From Aromatoleum bremense (GTDB lineage Bacteria > Pseudomonadota > Gammaproteobacteria > Burkholderiales > Rhodocyclaceae), in assembly GCF_017894365.1 (NCBI RefSeq), contig NZ_CP059467.1, positions 3,472,001 to 3,536,000 of the forward strand: a stretch of 64,000 bases of DNA, written 5' to 3'. Both the position numbers and the translations under genes were made by a program. This document shows, piece by piece, positions 54,658-63,705 of this stretch (positions are counted from its first letter, which is position 1; the number at the start of each line of letters is the position of its first letter). The notes beneath the pieces are model-generated. The model made no database searches. It was not told where the DNA came from and was given only the letters and a program-made list of their open reading frames with translations.

Positions 54658-55674
54658 TCAGTTTTTCGACTGATCGACGAGCTTGTTCTTCTTGATCCAC
54701 GGCATCATGTCGCGCAGCTGGCCGCCGACCTGCTCGATCGGATGCGCTGCGTTCAGGCGGCGGCGCGCCGTCATCGACGGGTAGTTCGTGCGGCCTTCCT
54801 GGATGAACATCTTCGCGTACTCGCCGGTCTGGATGCGCTTCAGGGCGGCACGCATCGCGGCGCGCGACTGCTCGTTGATGACTTCCGGGCCGGTCACGTA
54901 CTCGCCGTACTCGGCGTTGTTCGAGATCGAGTAGTTCATGTTGGCGATGCCGCCTTCGTACATCAGGTCGACGATCAGCTTGAGTTCATGCAGGCACTCG
55001 AAGTAGGCCATCTCCGGCGCGTAGCCGGCTTCGGTCAGCGTCTCGAAGCCCATCTTCACGAGCTCGACGGCGCCGCCGCACAGCACGGCCTGCTCGCCGA
55101 ACAGGTCGGTTTCGGTTTCTTCGCGGAAGTTCGTCTCGATGACGCCGCCCTTCGTGCCGCCGTTGGCCGCGGCGTACGACAGCGCGATGTCCTTGGCCTT
55201 GCCGGAGCGGTCCTGATGCACCGCGATCAGCGACGGCACGCCGCCGCCCTTGAGGTATTCCGAACGCACGGTGTGGCCGGGGCCCTTCGGCGCAACCATG
55301 ATTACGTCGAGGTCCTCGCGCGGCACGACCTGGTTGTAATGCACGTTGAAACCGTGCGCGAACGCGAGCGTCGCGCCCTGCTTGATGTTCGGCTCAACGT
55401 CGTTGTAATACACCGCGGGGATGTTTTCGTCGGGCAGCAGGATCATGACGATGTCGGCATCGCTGACCGCTTCGGCGACTTCCTTGACGTCGAGGCCGGC
55501 CGCTTCGGCCTTCTTCCACGAGGCGCCGCTCTTGCGCAGGCCGACGGTGACCTTGCAGCCGGAATCCTTCAGGTTCTGCGCGTGGGCGTGGCCCTGCGAG
55601 CCGTAGCCGACGATGGTGATCTGCTTGCCCTTGATCAGGGAGAGGTCGGCGTCCTTGTCGTAATAGACTTTCAT
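54658..55674 (-). CDS. ilvC: Ketol-acid reductoisomerase
   Basis: A 338-residue class I enzyme of valine/isoleucine synthesis. The NADPH fold has [18 protein letters not shown] and [12 protein letters not shown]; the metal site lies in the C-terminal knotted domain ([31 protein letters not shown]). The ATG at 55674 has AAGGAA upstream. Third gene of ilvB-ilvH-ilvC. Confidence 0.97.
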   Translation of the reverse strand: MKVYYDKDADLSLIKGKQITIVGYGSQGHAHAQNLKDSGCKVTVGLRKSGASWKKAEAAGLDVKEVAEAVSDADIVMILLPDENIPAVYYNDVEPNIKQGATLAFAHGFNVHYNQVVPREDLDVIMVAPKGPGHTVRSEYLKGGGVPSLIAVHQDRSGKAKDIALSYAAANGGTKGGVIETNFREETETDLFGEQAVLCGGAVELVKMGFETLTEAGYAPEMAYFECLHELKLIVDLMYEGGIANMNYSISNNAEYGEYVTGPEVINEQSRAAMRAALKRIQTGEYAKMFIQEGRTNYPSMTARRRLNAAHPIEQVGGQLRDMMPWIKKNKLVDQSKN

Positions 55675-55789
55675 GTTGTTCCTTTCAGCTTTCGATGGGG
55701 GGTGGCTTCCGGCGCCCGCCATGATAGCGGCGCTCGCACCGGTCGCAAATGGTTAGTTCGGCGGGTGATTTTGGCAGATGAGTTCGGCG

Positions 55790-56281
55790 TCAGACTTTCA
55801 GAATGCGGTCGCCGCGGCCGATGCCGCATACGCCGGAGCGGACGATTTCAAGGATCAGCGCCGGATCGATGGCATCGATGAAGGCATCAAGCTTCGACTG
55901 GCTGCCGGTAAGCTCGATCACGTAAGAGGTGTCCGTCACGTCGATGACGCGGGCACGAAAGATGTCCGCCATGCGCTTCATCTCGTCGCGGTCCTTGCCG
56001 GTTGCGCGGACTTTCGTGATCATCAGCTCGCGCTCGATATGCGCCGATTCGGAAATGTCGACGACCTTGATGACTTCGACCAGCTTGTTGAGCTGCTTGG
56101 TGATCTGCTCGATGATATCGTCGGACCCGGAGGTGACGATGGTCATGCGTGACATCGAAGCGTCCTCGGTCGGCGCCACGGTCAGGGATTCGATGTTGTA
56201 GCCGCGCGCCGAGAACAGCCCCGAGACACGCGACAGCGCGCCGGATTCGTTCTCGATCAGCAGGGAGATGACGTGTCTCAT
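55790..56281 (-). CDS. ilvH: Acetolactate synthase small (regulatory) subunit
   Basis: A 163-residue subunit with an N-terminal ACT domain (HVISLLIENESGALSRVSGLF, GYNIESLTVAPTEDASMSRM), the valine sensor of the holoenzyme. A C-terminal ferredoxin-like domain follows. It lies 148 bases after ilvB; that gap holds GC-rich inverted repeats but no gene. Confidence 0.96.
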   Translation of the reverse strand: MRHVISLLIENESGALSRVSGLFSARGYNIESLTVAPTEDASMSRMTIVTSGSDDIIEQITKQLNKLVEVIKVVDISESAHIERELMITKVRATGKDRDEMKRMADIFRARVIDVTDTSYVIELTGSQSKLDAFIDAIDPALILEIVRSGVCGIGRGDRILKV

Positions 56282-56429
56282 GATGTTCTCTTTCGAGGTC
56301 TACGATTGAACCGTGCTCCCGCGGATACGGACTGCCGGAGGCCGGCATCCGCGGCGACGGGGGCCGGTAAGCGCCCCGCCGCACGGCGCGCCGGCGGTGT
56401 GTCGGCGCGCCCCGCGAAACGAACGGTGA

Positions 56430-58154
56430 TTACAGGTCTTCGGCGGACAGGATCATCTCGGTGAGGCCCTTGCCGCCCTGGACCATGGGGTAAACGTTTT
56501 CGGTCTGGTCGATCTGGAAGTCGAGGAACACCAGATCGTTCTTGCGGCCGAAAGCTTCGCGCAGCGCGCCTTCAACATCGGCCGGCTTTTCGATCTTGAA
56601 GCCGACGTGACCATAGGATTCGGCGAGCTTCGCAAAATCGGGTAGCGAATCCATGTAGGACTCGGAGTAGCGCTCGCCGTGGAAGAGCTGCTGCCACTGG
56701 CGCACCATGCCGAGATACCGGTTGTTGAGGTTCACGATCTTGATCGGCAGACGGAACTGCTTGCACGTCGACAGCTCCTGGATATTCATCTGGATCGAGG
56801 CTTCGCCGGTGACGCATGCGACCGGCGAGCCGGGGTGCGCCAGCTGCGCCCCCATCGCGTAGGGCAGGCCGACGCCCATCGTGCCGAGGCCGCCGGAGTT
56901 GAGCCAGCGGCGCGGCTTGTCGAAGCGGTAGTACTGCGAGGCCCACATCTGATGCTGGCCGACGTCGGACGTGACGAAGGCGTCGCCGCCGGTCACTTCC
57001 CACAGCTTCTGGATCACGAACTGCGGTTTGATGATCTCGTCCGAGTTCTTGAACTTCATGCAGTCGCGGCGACGCCATTCGTCGACCTGCTTCCACCAGG
57101 TGCCGACGGTCTCGGCATCCGGGCGGGCGGACGAGGCTTCGATCTGCCGGATCATCTCTTCGAGCACTTCCTTGACGTCGCCGACGATCGGGACATCGAC
57201 GCGGACGCGCTTCGAGATCGACGACGGGTCGATGTCGACGTGGATGATCTTGCGCGGCTCCTCGGCGAAATTGGCCGGATCGCCGATCACGCGGTCGTCG
57301 AAGCGCGCGCCGATGGCCAGCAGCACGTCGCTGTAATGCATCGCCATGTTGGCTTCGTAGGTGCCGTGCATGCCGGGCATGCCGAGGTACTGGCGGTCGC
57401 TCGCCGGATATCCGCCGAGGCCCATCAGCGTGTTCGTGATCGGGAACCCGAGCAGGCGCGTGAGTTTCGTGAGCTGTTCGGCCGCATCCGAGAGCACGAC
57501 GCCGCCACCGGTGTAGATCATCGGGCGCTTGGCTTCGAGAAGCAGCTGCACGGCTTTGCGGATCTGCCCCTGGTGGCCCTTGACCACCGGGTTGTACGAA
57601 CGCATCGAGACCTCTTTCGGGTACTCGAATTCGCACTTGTGCATCGAGACATCCTTCGGGATGTCGACCAGCACCGGCCCCGGGCGGCCGGTCTTCGCCA
57701 GGTAGAACGCCTTCTTGATCGTCGTCGCGATATCGCGGACATCCTTGACGAGGAAGTTGTGCTTGACGCACGGACGCGTGATGCCGACGGTGTCGACTTC
57801 CTGGAATGCGTCCTGGCCGATGGCCGCGGTCGGAACCTGGCCGCTGATGATCACCATCGGGATCGAATCGCAGTAGGCGGTGGCGATGCCGGTGATCGCG
57901 TTGGTGGCGCCGGGGCCGGAAGTCACGAGCGCGACGCCGACGGTCTCGGTGCTGCGTGCAAAGCCGTCGGCCGCGTGGACTGCGGCCTGTTCGTGGCGCA
58001 CCAGTACGTGGCGTACCTTGTCCTGGTTGAAGAGTGCGTCGTAGATGAAGAGGACGGCGCCGCCAGGGTAGCCGAACACGTATTCGACCTTTTCTTCCTG
58101 AAGACACCTGATTACAATTTCCGCACCAGTCAGCACCATTACAAACTCGCTCAT
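56430..58154 (-). CDS. ilvB: Acetolactate synthase large (catalytic) subunit
   Basis: A 574-residue ThDP enzyme, the first common step of branched-chain amino acid synthesis. Conserved blocks are VFGYPGGAVLFIYDALF, RHEQAAVHAADGFAR (catalytic Glu), TSGPGATNAITGIATAY, and the ThDP/Mg site TGEASIQMNIQEL with downstream LNNRYLGMVRQWQ. The start at 58154 gives six residues before the family-typical VLTGAEIV; an internal ATG at 58139 is also possible. The promoter at 58175-58203 leaves a short untranslated leader with no Leu/Val-rich peptide. Confidence 0.97.
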   Translation of the reverse strand: MSEFVMVLTGAEIVIRCLQEEKVEYVFGYPGGAVLFIYDALFNQDKVRHVLVRHEQAAVHAADGFARSTETVGVALVTSGPGATNAITGIATAYCDSIPMVIISGQVPTAAIGQDAFQEVDTVGITRPCVKHNFLVKDVRDIATTIKKAFYLAKTGRPGPVLVDIPKDVSMHKCEFEYPKEVSMRSYNPVVKGHQGQIRKAVQLLLEAKRPMIYTGGGVVLSDAAEQLTKLTRLLGFPITNTLMGLGGYPASDRQYLGMPGMHGTYEANMAMHYSDVLLAIGARFDDRVIGDPANFAEEPRKIIHVDIDPSSISKRVRVDVPIVGDVKEVLEEMIRQIEASSARPDAETVGTWWKQVDEWRRRDCMKFKNSDEIIKPQFVIQKLWEVTGGDAFVTSDVGQHQMWASQYYRFDKPRRWLNSGGLGTMGVGLPYAMGAQLAHPGSPVACVTGEASIQMNIQELSTCKQFRLPIKIVNLNNRYLGMVRQWQQLFHGERYSESYMDSLPDFAKLAESYGHVGFKIEKPADVEGALREAFGRKNDLVFLDFQIDQTENVYPMVQGGKGLTEMILSAEDL

Positions 58155-58174
58155 TGTTACGTTCTAAACGGCGA

Positions 58175-58203
58175 ACGTTACCGGTCACTCGACATTTGGT
58201 CAA
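58175..58203 (-). promoter_or_regulatory. sigma-70 promoter of ilvB-ilvH-ilvC
   Basis: Minus strand: TTGACC (58198-58203), 17-base spacer, TAACGT (58175-58180), about 20 bases before the ilvB ATG. The -35 is strong and the -10 weak. No leader peptide fits between it and ilvB, unlike leuA. Confidence 0.55.
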
Positions 58204-58260
58204 GGCTGCCGCGGCATTGCAGCAAAGCACTGAACAGTCGGGCTTCTGAAGGATTCACAG

Positions 58261-58824
58261 CTGGCTTCCCGGGTAGAACTCTCGACCTTCCTCGAAGGCG
58301 TCGAAAAGCGTGCCTTCAAGCAGGCCGTATACGCACTGAGGACCGACGAGGCGGCGCTGGATGCGGTGCAGGACGCGATGCTCAAGCTCTCGGTCAGCTA
58401 CGCCGACCGTCCGCCCGCCGAACTCCCGCCGCTGTTCCAGCGCATCTTGCAGAACGTGATCTACGACGCGCTGCGGCGGCAAAAGGTGCGCAACGCGTGG
58501 ACCACGCTGCTGTCGTCGTTCACGTCGGGCGGCGACGACGACAGCGATCCCCTCGATACGCTGACAGCCGACTCCGATGCCGCCCACGCCAGCACGCCGC
58601 ACGCGCAGTTCGAACGCGCGAGGACGATGGCGGCGATCGAGCGGGAAATCGCCCGCCTGCCCAATCGTCAACGCGAAGCCTTCCTGCTGCGTTACTGGGA
58701 GGAAATGGATATTTCCGAAACCGCGGCTGCGATGGGGTGTTCGGAGGGGAGCGTGAAGACCCACTGTTCGCGCGCCACGCAGACCCTGGCCGCAGCCCTC
58801 AAGGCAAAGGGGATCGTGTTATGA
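58261..58824 (+). CDS. ECF-type RNA polymerase sigma factor (probable CTG start)
   Basis: A 187-residue sigma-70 family factor. The frame is open from 58234 and coding-like from 58261 (ASRVELSTFLEGVEKRAFKQ, then LDAVQDAMLKL of region 2), but no ATG, GTG or TTG occurs before a GTG at 58354 that would cut off region 2. AAGGA at 58249-58253 lies 7 bases before CTG at 58261, so CTG is the likely start. Region 4 has IEREIARLPNRQREAFLLRY, EMDISETAAAMGCSEGSVKT and HCSRATQTL. It heads the row sigma-DUF3619-DUF3106-RDD. The DUF3619 membrane protein is a candidate anti-sigma factor. Confidence 0.85.
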   Translation: MASRVELSTFLEGVEKRAFKQAVYALRTDEAALDAVQDAMLKLSVSYADRPPAELPPLFQRILQNVIYDALRRQKVRNAWTTLLSSFTSGGDDDSDPLDTLTADSDAAHASTPHAQFERARTMAAIEREIARLPNRQREAFLLRYWEEMDISETAAAMGCSEGSVKTHCSRATQTLAAALKAKGIVL

Positions 58825-59195
58825 ACGAACAGGAGTTCGGGCACAAGCTCGCCGTTCATCTTTCGGCCGCAACTCGCGAAATCGACGGCGAGCTCGCGGA
58901 CCGCCTGCGCAGTGCACGCGAAGAGGCGCTTCGTGCGAGTTCCCGTGCCGGAAGGCCGGGACGGTTTTTCGGCGGGAAGCCTCGTTTTCGCCTGATGCTT
59001 CCCGCCGTACTCAGGCCCGCCGTACTGGTGTTTGCGGTCCTTGCGACAGTGCTTGCCGGCGATTATTGGGTGACCTGGTCGCGCGTCAATTCGCTCCAGG
59101 AAGTGGACACGGCGCTGTTGATCGACGACCTGCCGATCGACGCTTATCTCGATGCGGATTTCAAGGCATGGCTGCAGCAAGACTCGCAATCCTGA
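58821..59195 (+). CDS. DUF3619 membrane protein, candidate anti-sigma factor
   Basis: A 124-residue protein with one membrane segment (AVLRPAVLVFAVLATVLAGDYWV, about 61-83). A charged N-terminal cytoplasmic part (NEQEFGHKLAVHLSAATREI) and a short acidic periplasmic tail (LLIDDLPIDAYLDADF) flank it. The ATG overlaps the sigma factor stop (ATGA). The layout of a sigma gene followed by a coupled one-pass membrane protein is that of anti-sigma factors, but no zinc motif is visible; this role is inferred. Confidence 0.82.
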   Translation: MNEQEFGHKLAVHLSAATREIDGELADRLRSAREEALRASSRAGRPGRFFGGKPRFRLMLPAVLRPAVLVFAVLATVLAGDYWVTWSRVNSLQEVDTALLIDDLPIDAYLDADFKAWLQQDSQS

Positions 59196-59620
59196 TCGCA
59201 ACGCTGGTTTTTGCCGGCGCTGCAGGAGCGGTCACGCCGATCGGAGCGCCGGGATGGCGCGATTTGAACGCCGAACAGAGGGAAATCCTCGCGCCGCTCG
59301 CCGACGACTGGAACGGCATGAGCGAGCCCCACCGGCAGAAATGGATCGGCATCGCCAACGGCTATGGCCGGCTCACGCGCGAGGAGCAGGAGCGCATCCG
59401 CGCCCGCATGAAAGCGTGGGCCGATCTCCAGCCCGAGCAGCGCGAACGCGCGCGCGACCAGTACCGGACTTTGCGCAACATTCCTCCCGACAAGCGGGAG
59501 TCACTGCCCGAGCTGTGGCAGCGCTACCGCAGCATCCCGCCGGAGGAACGCCAGCCGCAGCACGACAAGCGCGATCGCCGCTCCGAGCCGCGCTCGCCGT
59601 TGCGCCCGGACGACAAATGA
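59168..59620 (+). CDS. DUF3106 exported protein
   Basis: A 150-residue protein with a signal peptide ending AGAV (about 20) and a helical body full of Pro-Glu-Gln-Arg motifs (WADLQPEQRERARDQYRTLR, IPPDKRESLPELWQRYRSIP), resembling the periplasmic stress sensors rich in LTPEQ-type repeats. It overlaps the DUF3619 gene by 28 bases. It may sense envelope stress for the coupled sigma factor, an inference from position. Confidence 0.82.
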   Translation: MAAARLAILIATLVFAGAAGAVTPIGAPGWRDLNAEQREILAPLADDWNGMSEPHRQKWIGIANGYGRLTREEQERIRARMKAWADLQPEQRERARDQYRTLRNIPPDKRESLPELWQRYRSIPPEERQPQHDKRDRRSEPRSPLRPDDK

Positions 59621-59645
59621 AACTCTCGCCGAACTGGATCTTCGA

Positions 59646-60092
59646 TTGAACAAGCCTTTGCCGCAGCGCCCCCGCGTCGAACTGGCAGGCCTGCGTCGCC
59701 GCCTCGCCAGCATGTTGTACGAATCGCTGCTCCTGCTCGGCGTGCTCGGGCTGACGTTCATGGTTCCCTATCTTGTGCTCGGCGTCGTCCTGAACGTCGC
59801 TCCCGCGGGATGGGTCGCGTGGCTGCATGTGTACCTGGTGCTGGGAGCGTACTTCGTCTGGTACTGGCGGCGCCGCGGCCAGACGCTGGCGATGCAGACC
59901 TGGCGCCTGCAGCTCGTGAGGGCGACGGACGGACGTGCGCCGTCGGTCGCGACCGCCTGGCTGCGCTACACGCTCGCCTGGCCTTCCGTGCTGTGCTTCG
60001 GCGTGGGGCTGGCGTGGGCGCTCGTCGACCGCGACCGCCAGTTCCTGCATGACCGGCTGGCGGGAACGCGCATCGTGTTCCGGCCAGCCTGA
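59646..60092 (+). CDS. RDD family membrane protein
   Basis: A 148-residue protein beginning with TTG at 59646. The RDD signature shows as LRRRLASMLYESLLLLGV near the start and DRQFLHDRLAGTRIV near the end, around three membrane segments (LGVLGLTFMVPYLVLGVVLN; VYLVLGAYFVWYW; LAWPSVLCFGVGLAWALV). It usually ends the sigma-DUF3619-DUF3106 row. Transport or envelope function unknown. Confidence 0.85.
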   Translation: MNKPLPQRPRVELAGLRRRLASMLYESLLLLGVLGLTFMVPYLVLGVVLNVAPAGWVAWLHVYLVLGAYFVWYWRRRGQTLAMQTWRLQLVRATDGRAPSVATAWLRYTLAWPSVLCFGVGLAWALVDRDRQFLHDRLAGTRIVFRPA

Positions 60093-60294
60093 CCCGCGCC
60101 GCGTCAAACTTGCGCGGCTGGTGCTGCTTCCCCGGCGGCAGCGGAGCAGCCCCTGCCGCCTTGGCACGAACCGCCGACGATCTTCCCCGATCCGTGTGCC
60201 GTGTGCGGCCTTCCGCGCGCCGCATTCGTCCCGTCGCCAATCCTGCGTATACTTTGAATTTGCCTGAATGGATCCGGCTCGACCGGAGACGACA

Positions 60295-62997
60295 ATGAAA
60301 ACGGAAAACGCCCCCAGCATTCTTCGATCCGGCTATGTGCCCCTCGCGTGGCGGATCGACCACCTCGATCTTCACTTCAACCTCGATCCTGTGGCGACGA
60401 TCGTCAAAAGCCGTCTGCGCTGCGTGCGCAACGCGCTCGCGCCCGCGGCTCCGCTGCGGCTCTTCGGTGAAGACATCGAGCTGCTCGACCTGACGGTCAA
60501 CGGAGCGCAGCCGGCGCCCGGCGCAATGACGCAGACCGCTGACGGAATCGAGATCGCGCTGGCGGGAGAAAGTGCGGAAATCGAAATCGTCACCCGCGTC
60601 AACCCGTCGGCGAACACCACGCTTTCGGGCCTCTACCTGTCTCGCGGCGGCTTCTTCACACAATGCGAAGCGGAAGGCTTTCGCCGGATAAGCTTCTTTC
60701 CCGACCGGCCCGACGCGATGGCGCGTTTCACCGTCACGCTGGAGGCGGACGCGGCGACGTGCCCGGTATTGTTGTCGAACGGCAACCTGATCGAGCAGGG
60801 ACCACTCGACGGCGGCCGCCACTACGCCAGGTGGGAGGACCCGTTTCCGAAGCCGTCATATCTCTTCGCGCTTGTCGCGGCGAACCTGGTGTCGATCGAA
60901 CGGCGGGTGAACACCGCCTCCGGGCGCGAGGTGCTGCTGCAGGTGTGGGTCGAAGACGGCAATCTCGACCGCAGCGCGCACGCGATGGATTCGCTGATCC
61001 ATTCGATGCGCTGGGACGAGGAGACTTTCGGCCTCGAACTCGATCTCGACCGCTTCATGATTGTCGCCGTGAGCGACTTCAACATGGGCGCGATGGAGAA
61101 CAAGGGCCTCAACATCTTCAACTCGAAATACGTGCTGGCGAAACCCGACACGGCCACCGACGTCGATTACGAGAACATCGAAAGCGTCGTCGCGCACGAG
61201 TACTTCCACAACTGGACCGGCAACCGTGTGACCTGCCGCGACTGGTTCCAGCTCACGCTGAAAGAAGGGCTGACGGTATTCCGCGACCAGCAGTTCTCCG
61301 CCGACATGCTCGGACGGATGGCCGAGGCGGGGGGCGAGGCCGCTGCGGCGTCGGCCCGGGCGGTGAAGCGGATCGACGACGTGCGCGTGCTGCGCACCGC
61401 GCAGTTCGCCGAGGATGCGGGGCCGATGGCGCATCCGATCCGCCCGGACAGCTACCAGGAAATCAACAACTTCTACACCGCGACGGTGTACGAGAAGGGC
61501 GCCGAAGTCATCCGCATGCTGCATACCTTGCTGGGTGCGGAAGGGTTCCGCAACGGCATGGACCTGTACTTCAGCTACCACGACGGCCAGGCGGTGACCT
61601 GCGACGATTTCGTCGACTGCATGGCCGAAGCGAACGGCCGCGACCTCGACCAGTTCATGCGCTGGTATGGCCAGGCCGGCACGCCGCGGGTAACGGCGCA
61701 AGGGCGCTACGACGCCGAAAGCCGCAGCTACACGCTGACGCTGACGCAGCACACCCCGCCGACGCCGGACCAGCCCGACAAGCTGCCGCTCGTGATTCCG
61801 GTCGCGGTAGGTCTGATCGGCCCGGACGGCGCCGACCTGCCGCTGCGGCTGCAGACCGACAACCACGGCGCGACGACGAAATTGATCGAGCTGACCGAAG
61901 CGGAGCAGAGCTTCCAGTTCACGGACCTCGACTTCGAGCCCGTGCCTTCGCTGCTGCGCGGTTTTTCCGCCCCGGTGATCCTCGATCTGGACGAGGACGA
62001 CGCACGTCTCGCGTTCCGCATGGCCCACGATTCCGATGCGTTCAACCGCTGGGACGCGGCGCAGCGCTATGCGGAGCGGGTCGTCCTTGCGCTCGCTGCC
62101 GACGCCGCCGCAGCCCGTCCGCTGGCGGTGCCGGCCGCTTTCGTCCGCGCCTTCCGCGCTCTGCTGACGAACGACGCGCTCGACCCCGCCTTCAGGGCGC
62201 AGGCTGCTGCGTTACCTGCCGAAGCCTATCTGCTCGAACGGATGGCGGTGGCCGACCCGGCGCCGCTGCGCGCGGCGCTGATGGCGCTGATGCGCGAGCT
62301 GGGCGGAGTGTTCGCCGAGGAGTGGCTGACGCTTTACCGCAAGCATGAAGTGACCGGGCCGTACCGCTATCACCCGGCCGATGCGGGACGACGCGCGCTG
62401 CGCAACCTCGCGTTGAAGTATCTGGCCGCCGCCGGGGTCGGCGAGGGTCTCGAGCGGGCACACGCGCAGTTCGAGCGCTTCGACAACATGACGGAAGGCT
62501 TCGGCGCGCTCGCCGCGCTGGTCCACAGCGCAAATCCGGCGCGCGAGGCCGCGCTCGACGCATTTCACCGCCGCTACCGCGACGACGCGCTCGTGCTCGA
62601 CAAGTGGTTCGCGCTGCAGGCCGGCGCGTGGCGCTGGGATGCCGAGACCGCGTCGGTGCTCGAACGGGTGCGCAGGCTGATGGACGATCCGGGCTTCAGT
62701 ATCGAGAATCCGAACAAGGTCTATGCGCTGCTGGGAAGTTTTTTCCGCGCCAATCCGGCAGAGTTCCATGCGCCGGACGGCGACGGATACGTGTTCTGGG
62801 CCGACCAGGTGCTTGCGCTCGACCAGCGCAACCCCCAGGTCGCGTCGCGCGTCGCGCGGGCGCTCGAGAGCTGGCGCCGCTTTACCCCGGAAATCCGGGA
62901 TCGCGTCGGCGTGCAGCTCGAGCGCGTGCGCAGCGTCACCGGACTGTCACCCGACGTCGCGGAGATCATCGACAAGGCGCTGCAGGACGGTCGCTAG
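60295..62997 (+). CDS. pepN: Aminopeptidase N (M1 family)
   Basis: A 900-residue zinc aminopeptidase. The substrate motif GAMEN (about 263-267) is followed by the zinc motif VVAHEYFHNWTGNRVTCRDW, with the third ligand Glu in LTLKEGLTVF. The C-terminal ~450 residues are the DUF3458 beta-sandwich and helical domains of bacterial PepN. The ATG at 60295 (GGAG at 60284-60287) begins MKTENAPSIL; a frame start at 60268 is less likely. Confidence 0.96.
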   Translation: MKTENAPSILRSGYVPLAWRIDHLDLHFNLDPVATIVKSRLRCVRNALAPAAPLRLFGEDIELLDLTVNGAQPAPGAMTQTADGIEIALAGESAEIEIVTRVNPSANTTLSGLYLSRGGFFTQCEAEGFRRISFFPDRPDAMARFTVTLEADAATCPVLLSNGNLIEQGPLDGGRHYARWEDPFPKPSYLFALVAANLVSIERRVNTASGREVLLQVWVEDGNLDRSAHAMDSLIHSMRWDEETFGLELDLDRFMIVAVSDFNMGAMENKGLNIFNSKYVLAKPDTATDVDYENIESVVAHEYFHNWTGNRVTCRDWFQLTLKEGLTVFRDQQFSADMLGRMAEAGGEAAAASARAVKRIDDVRVLRTAQFAEDAGPMAHPIRPDSYQEINNFYTATVYEKGAEVIRMLHTLLGAEGFRNGMDLYFSYHDGQAVTCDDFVDCMAEANGRDLDQFMRWYGQAGTPRVTAQGRYDAESRSYTLTLTQHTPPTPDQPDKLPLVIPVAVGLIGPDGADLPLRLQTDNHGATTKLIELTEAEQSFQFTDLDFEPVPSLLRGFSAPVILDLDEDDARLAFRMAHDSDAFNRWDAAQRYAERVVLALAADAAAARPLAVPAAFVRAFRALLTNDALDPAFRAQAAALPAEAYLLERMAVADPAPLRAALMALMRELGGVFAEEWLTLYRKHEVTGPYRYHPADAGRRALRNLALKYLAAAGVGEGLERAHAQFERFDNMTEGFGALAALVHSANPAREAALDAFHRRYRDDALVLDKWFALQAGAWRWDAETASVLERVRRLMDDPGFSIENPNKVYALLGSFFRANPAEFHAPDGDGYVFWADQVLALDQRNPQVASRVARALESWRRFTPEIRDRVGVQLERVRSVTGLSPDVAEIIDKALQDGR

Positions 62998-63120
62998 GGA
63001 AGCTGGTGCAGCCCGCCGGAATCGGAAGATGAGGCGGGCAGGGCCGGCCGCAGCGTGCTCCGCGGCCCGTGGGCCCGTGCGGCCGATCGCCGATCCTGCA
63101 GGCTGCGTCGTCGCTGCCGC

Positions 63121-63567
63121 TCAGTTCGTGATGTCGCCGGCGATGTAGCTCGACAGGTGGCTGATCGTCTCTTCCTGCTGGACGATGATCGATTTGACGA
63201 CGTCGCCGATCGTCACGATGCCGACGATCTTGCCGCGCTCGACAACCGGGAGGTGGCGAAAGCGGTTCTCGGTCATGATGTTCATGACCTCATCGACCGT
63301 GTGCGACGGCGTGATCGTGCAGACGTTCGGCGTCATCAGCTCGCCGACCGTCGCCTCTTTCGAACTGAGGCCTTTCAGCACGAGTTTCCGCGCATAGTCG
63401 CGTTCGGTGAATATCCCCGTGAGGTGATCGTTTTCCGTCACCAGCACGGCGCCGATGTCGTGCTTGGCCATGACTGCCAGCGCATCGAACACGCTGACGT
63501 CCGGTGACACTGCATGAGCGCCCGCGCCTTTTGTTTCCAGAATCTGCCGCACTGTCGTGGTGGTCAT
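63121..63567 (-). CDS. CBS-domain pair protein
   Basis: A 148-residue stand-alone CBS protein. CBS1 covers about 5-65 (AVSPDVSVFDALAVMAKHDI, TGIFTERDYARKL). CBS2 covers about 75-130 (VGELMTPNVCTITPSHTVDE, FRHLPVVERGKIVGIVTIGD). The ATG at 63567 has GGAGGG upstream; an extension to 63624 is unlikely. Such proteins bind adenine nucleotides and act as energy sensors; the partner is unknown. Confidence 0.88.
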   Translation of the reverse strand: MTTTTVRQILETKGAGAHAVSPDVSVFDALAVMAKHDIGAVLVTENDHLTGIFTERDYARKLVLKGLSSKEATVGELMTPNVCTITPSHTVDEVMNIMTENRFRHLPVVERGKIVGIVTIGDVVKSIIVQQEETISHLSSYIAGDITN

Positions 63568-63705
63568 TGCTGCTTCCCTCCTCTTGTCGTTGACTGCCGT
63601 GCCGGCCGGCACCGACGCGAACACGTCGTCATAGCTTGAATCGACTTTGGCGCGGACGCAAGCGCGACCTGCGCGGGCAAGCGGGCCGGCGGCGCCCGAT
63701 GCCGT

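Noticed and set aside
53866..55881. 671-codon plus-strand frame opposite psd and ilvC
   Set aside because: Runs through two well-identified genes and a terminator on the other strand; no domain recognised.
58155..58260. Attenuation leader peptide upstream of ilvB
   Set aside because: The promoter leaves only about 10-20 transcribed bases before ilvB and no Leu/Val/Ile-rich frame fits.
56679..58820. Very long plus-strand frame ending in DUF3619
   Set aside because: Only its last 124 codons (58821-59195) are real; the rest is antisense to ilvB and the sigma factor in the wrong frame.
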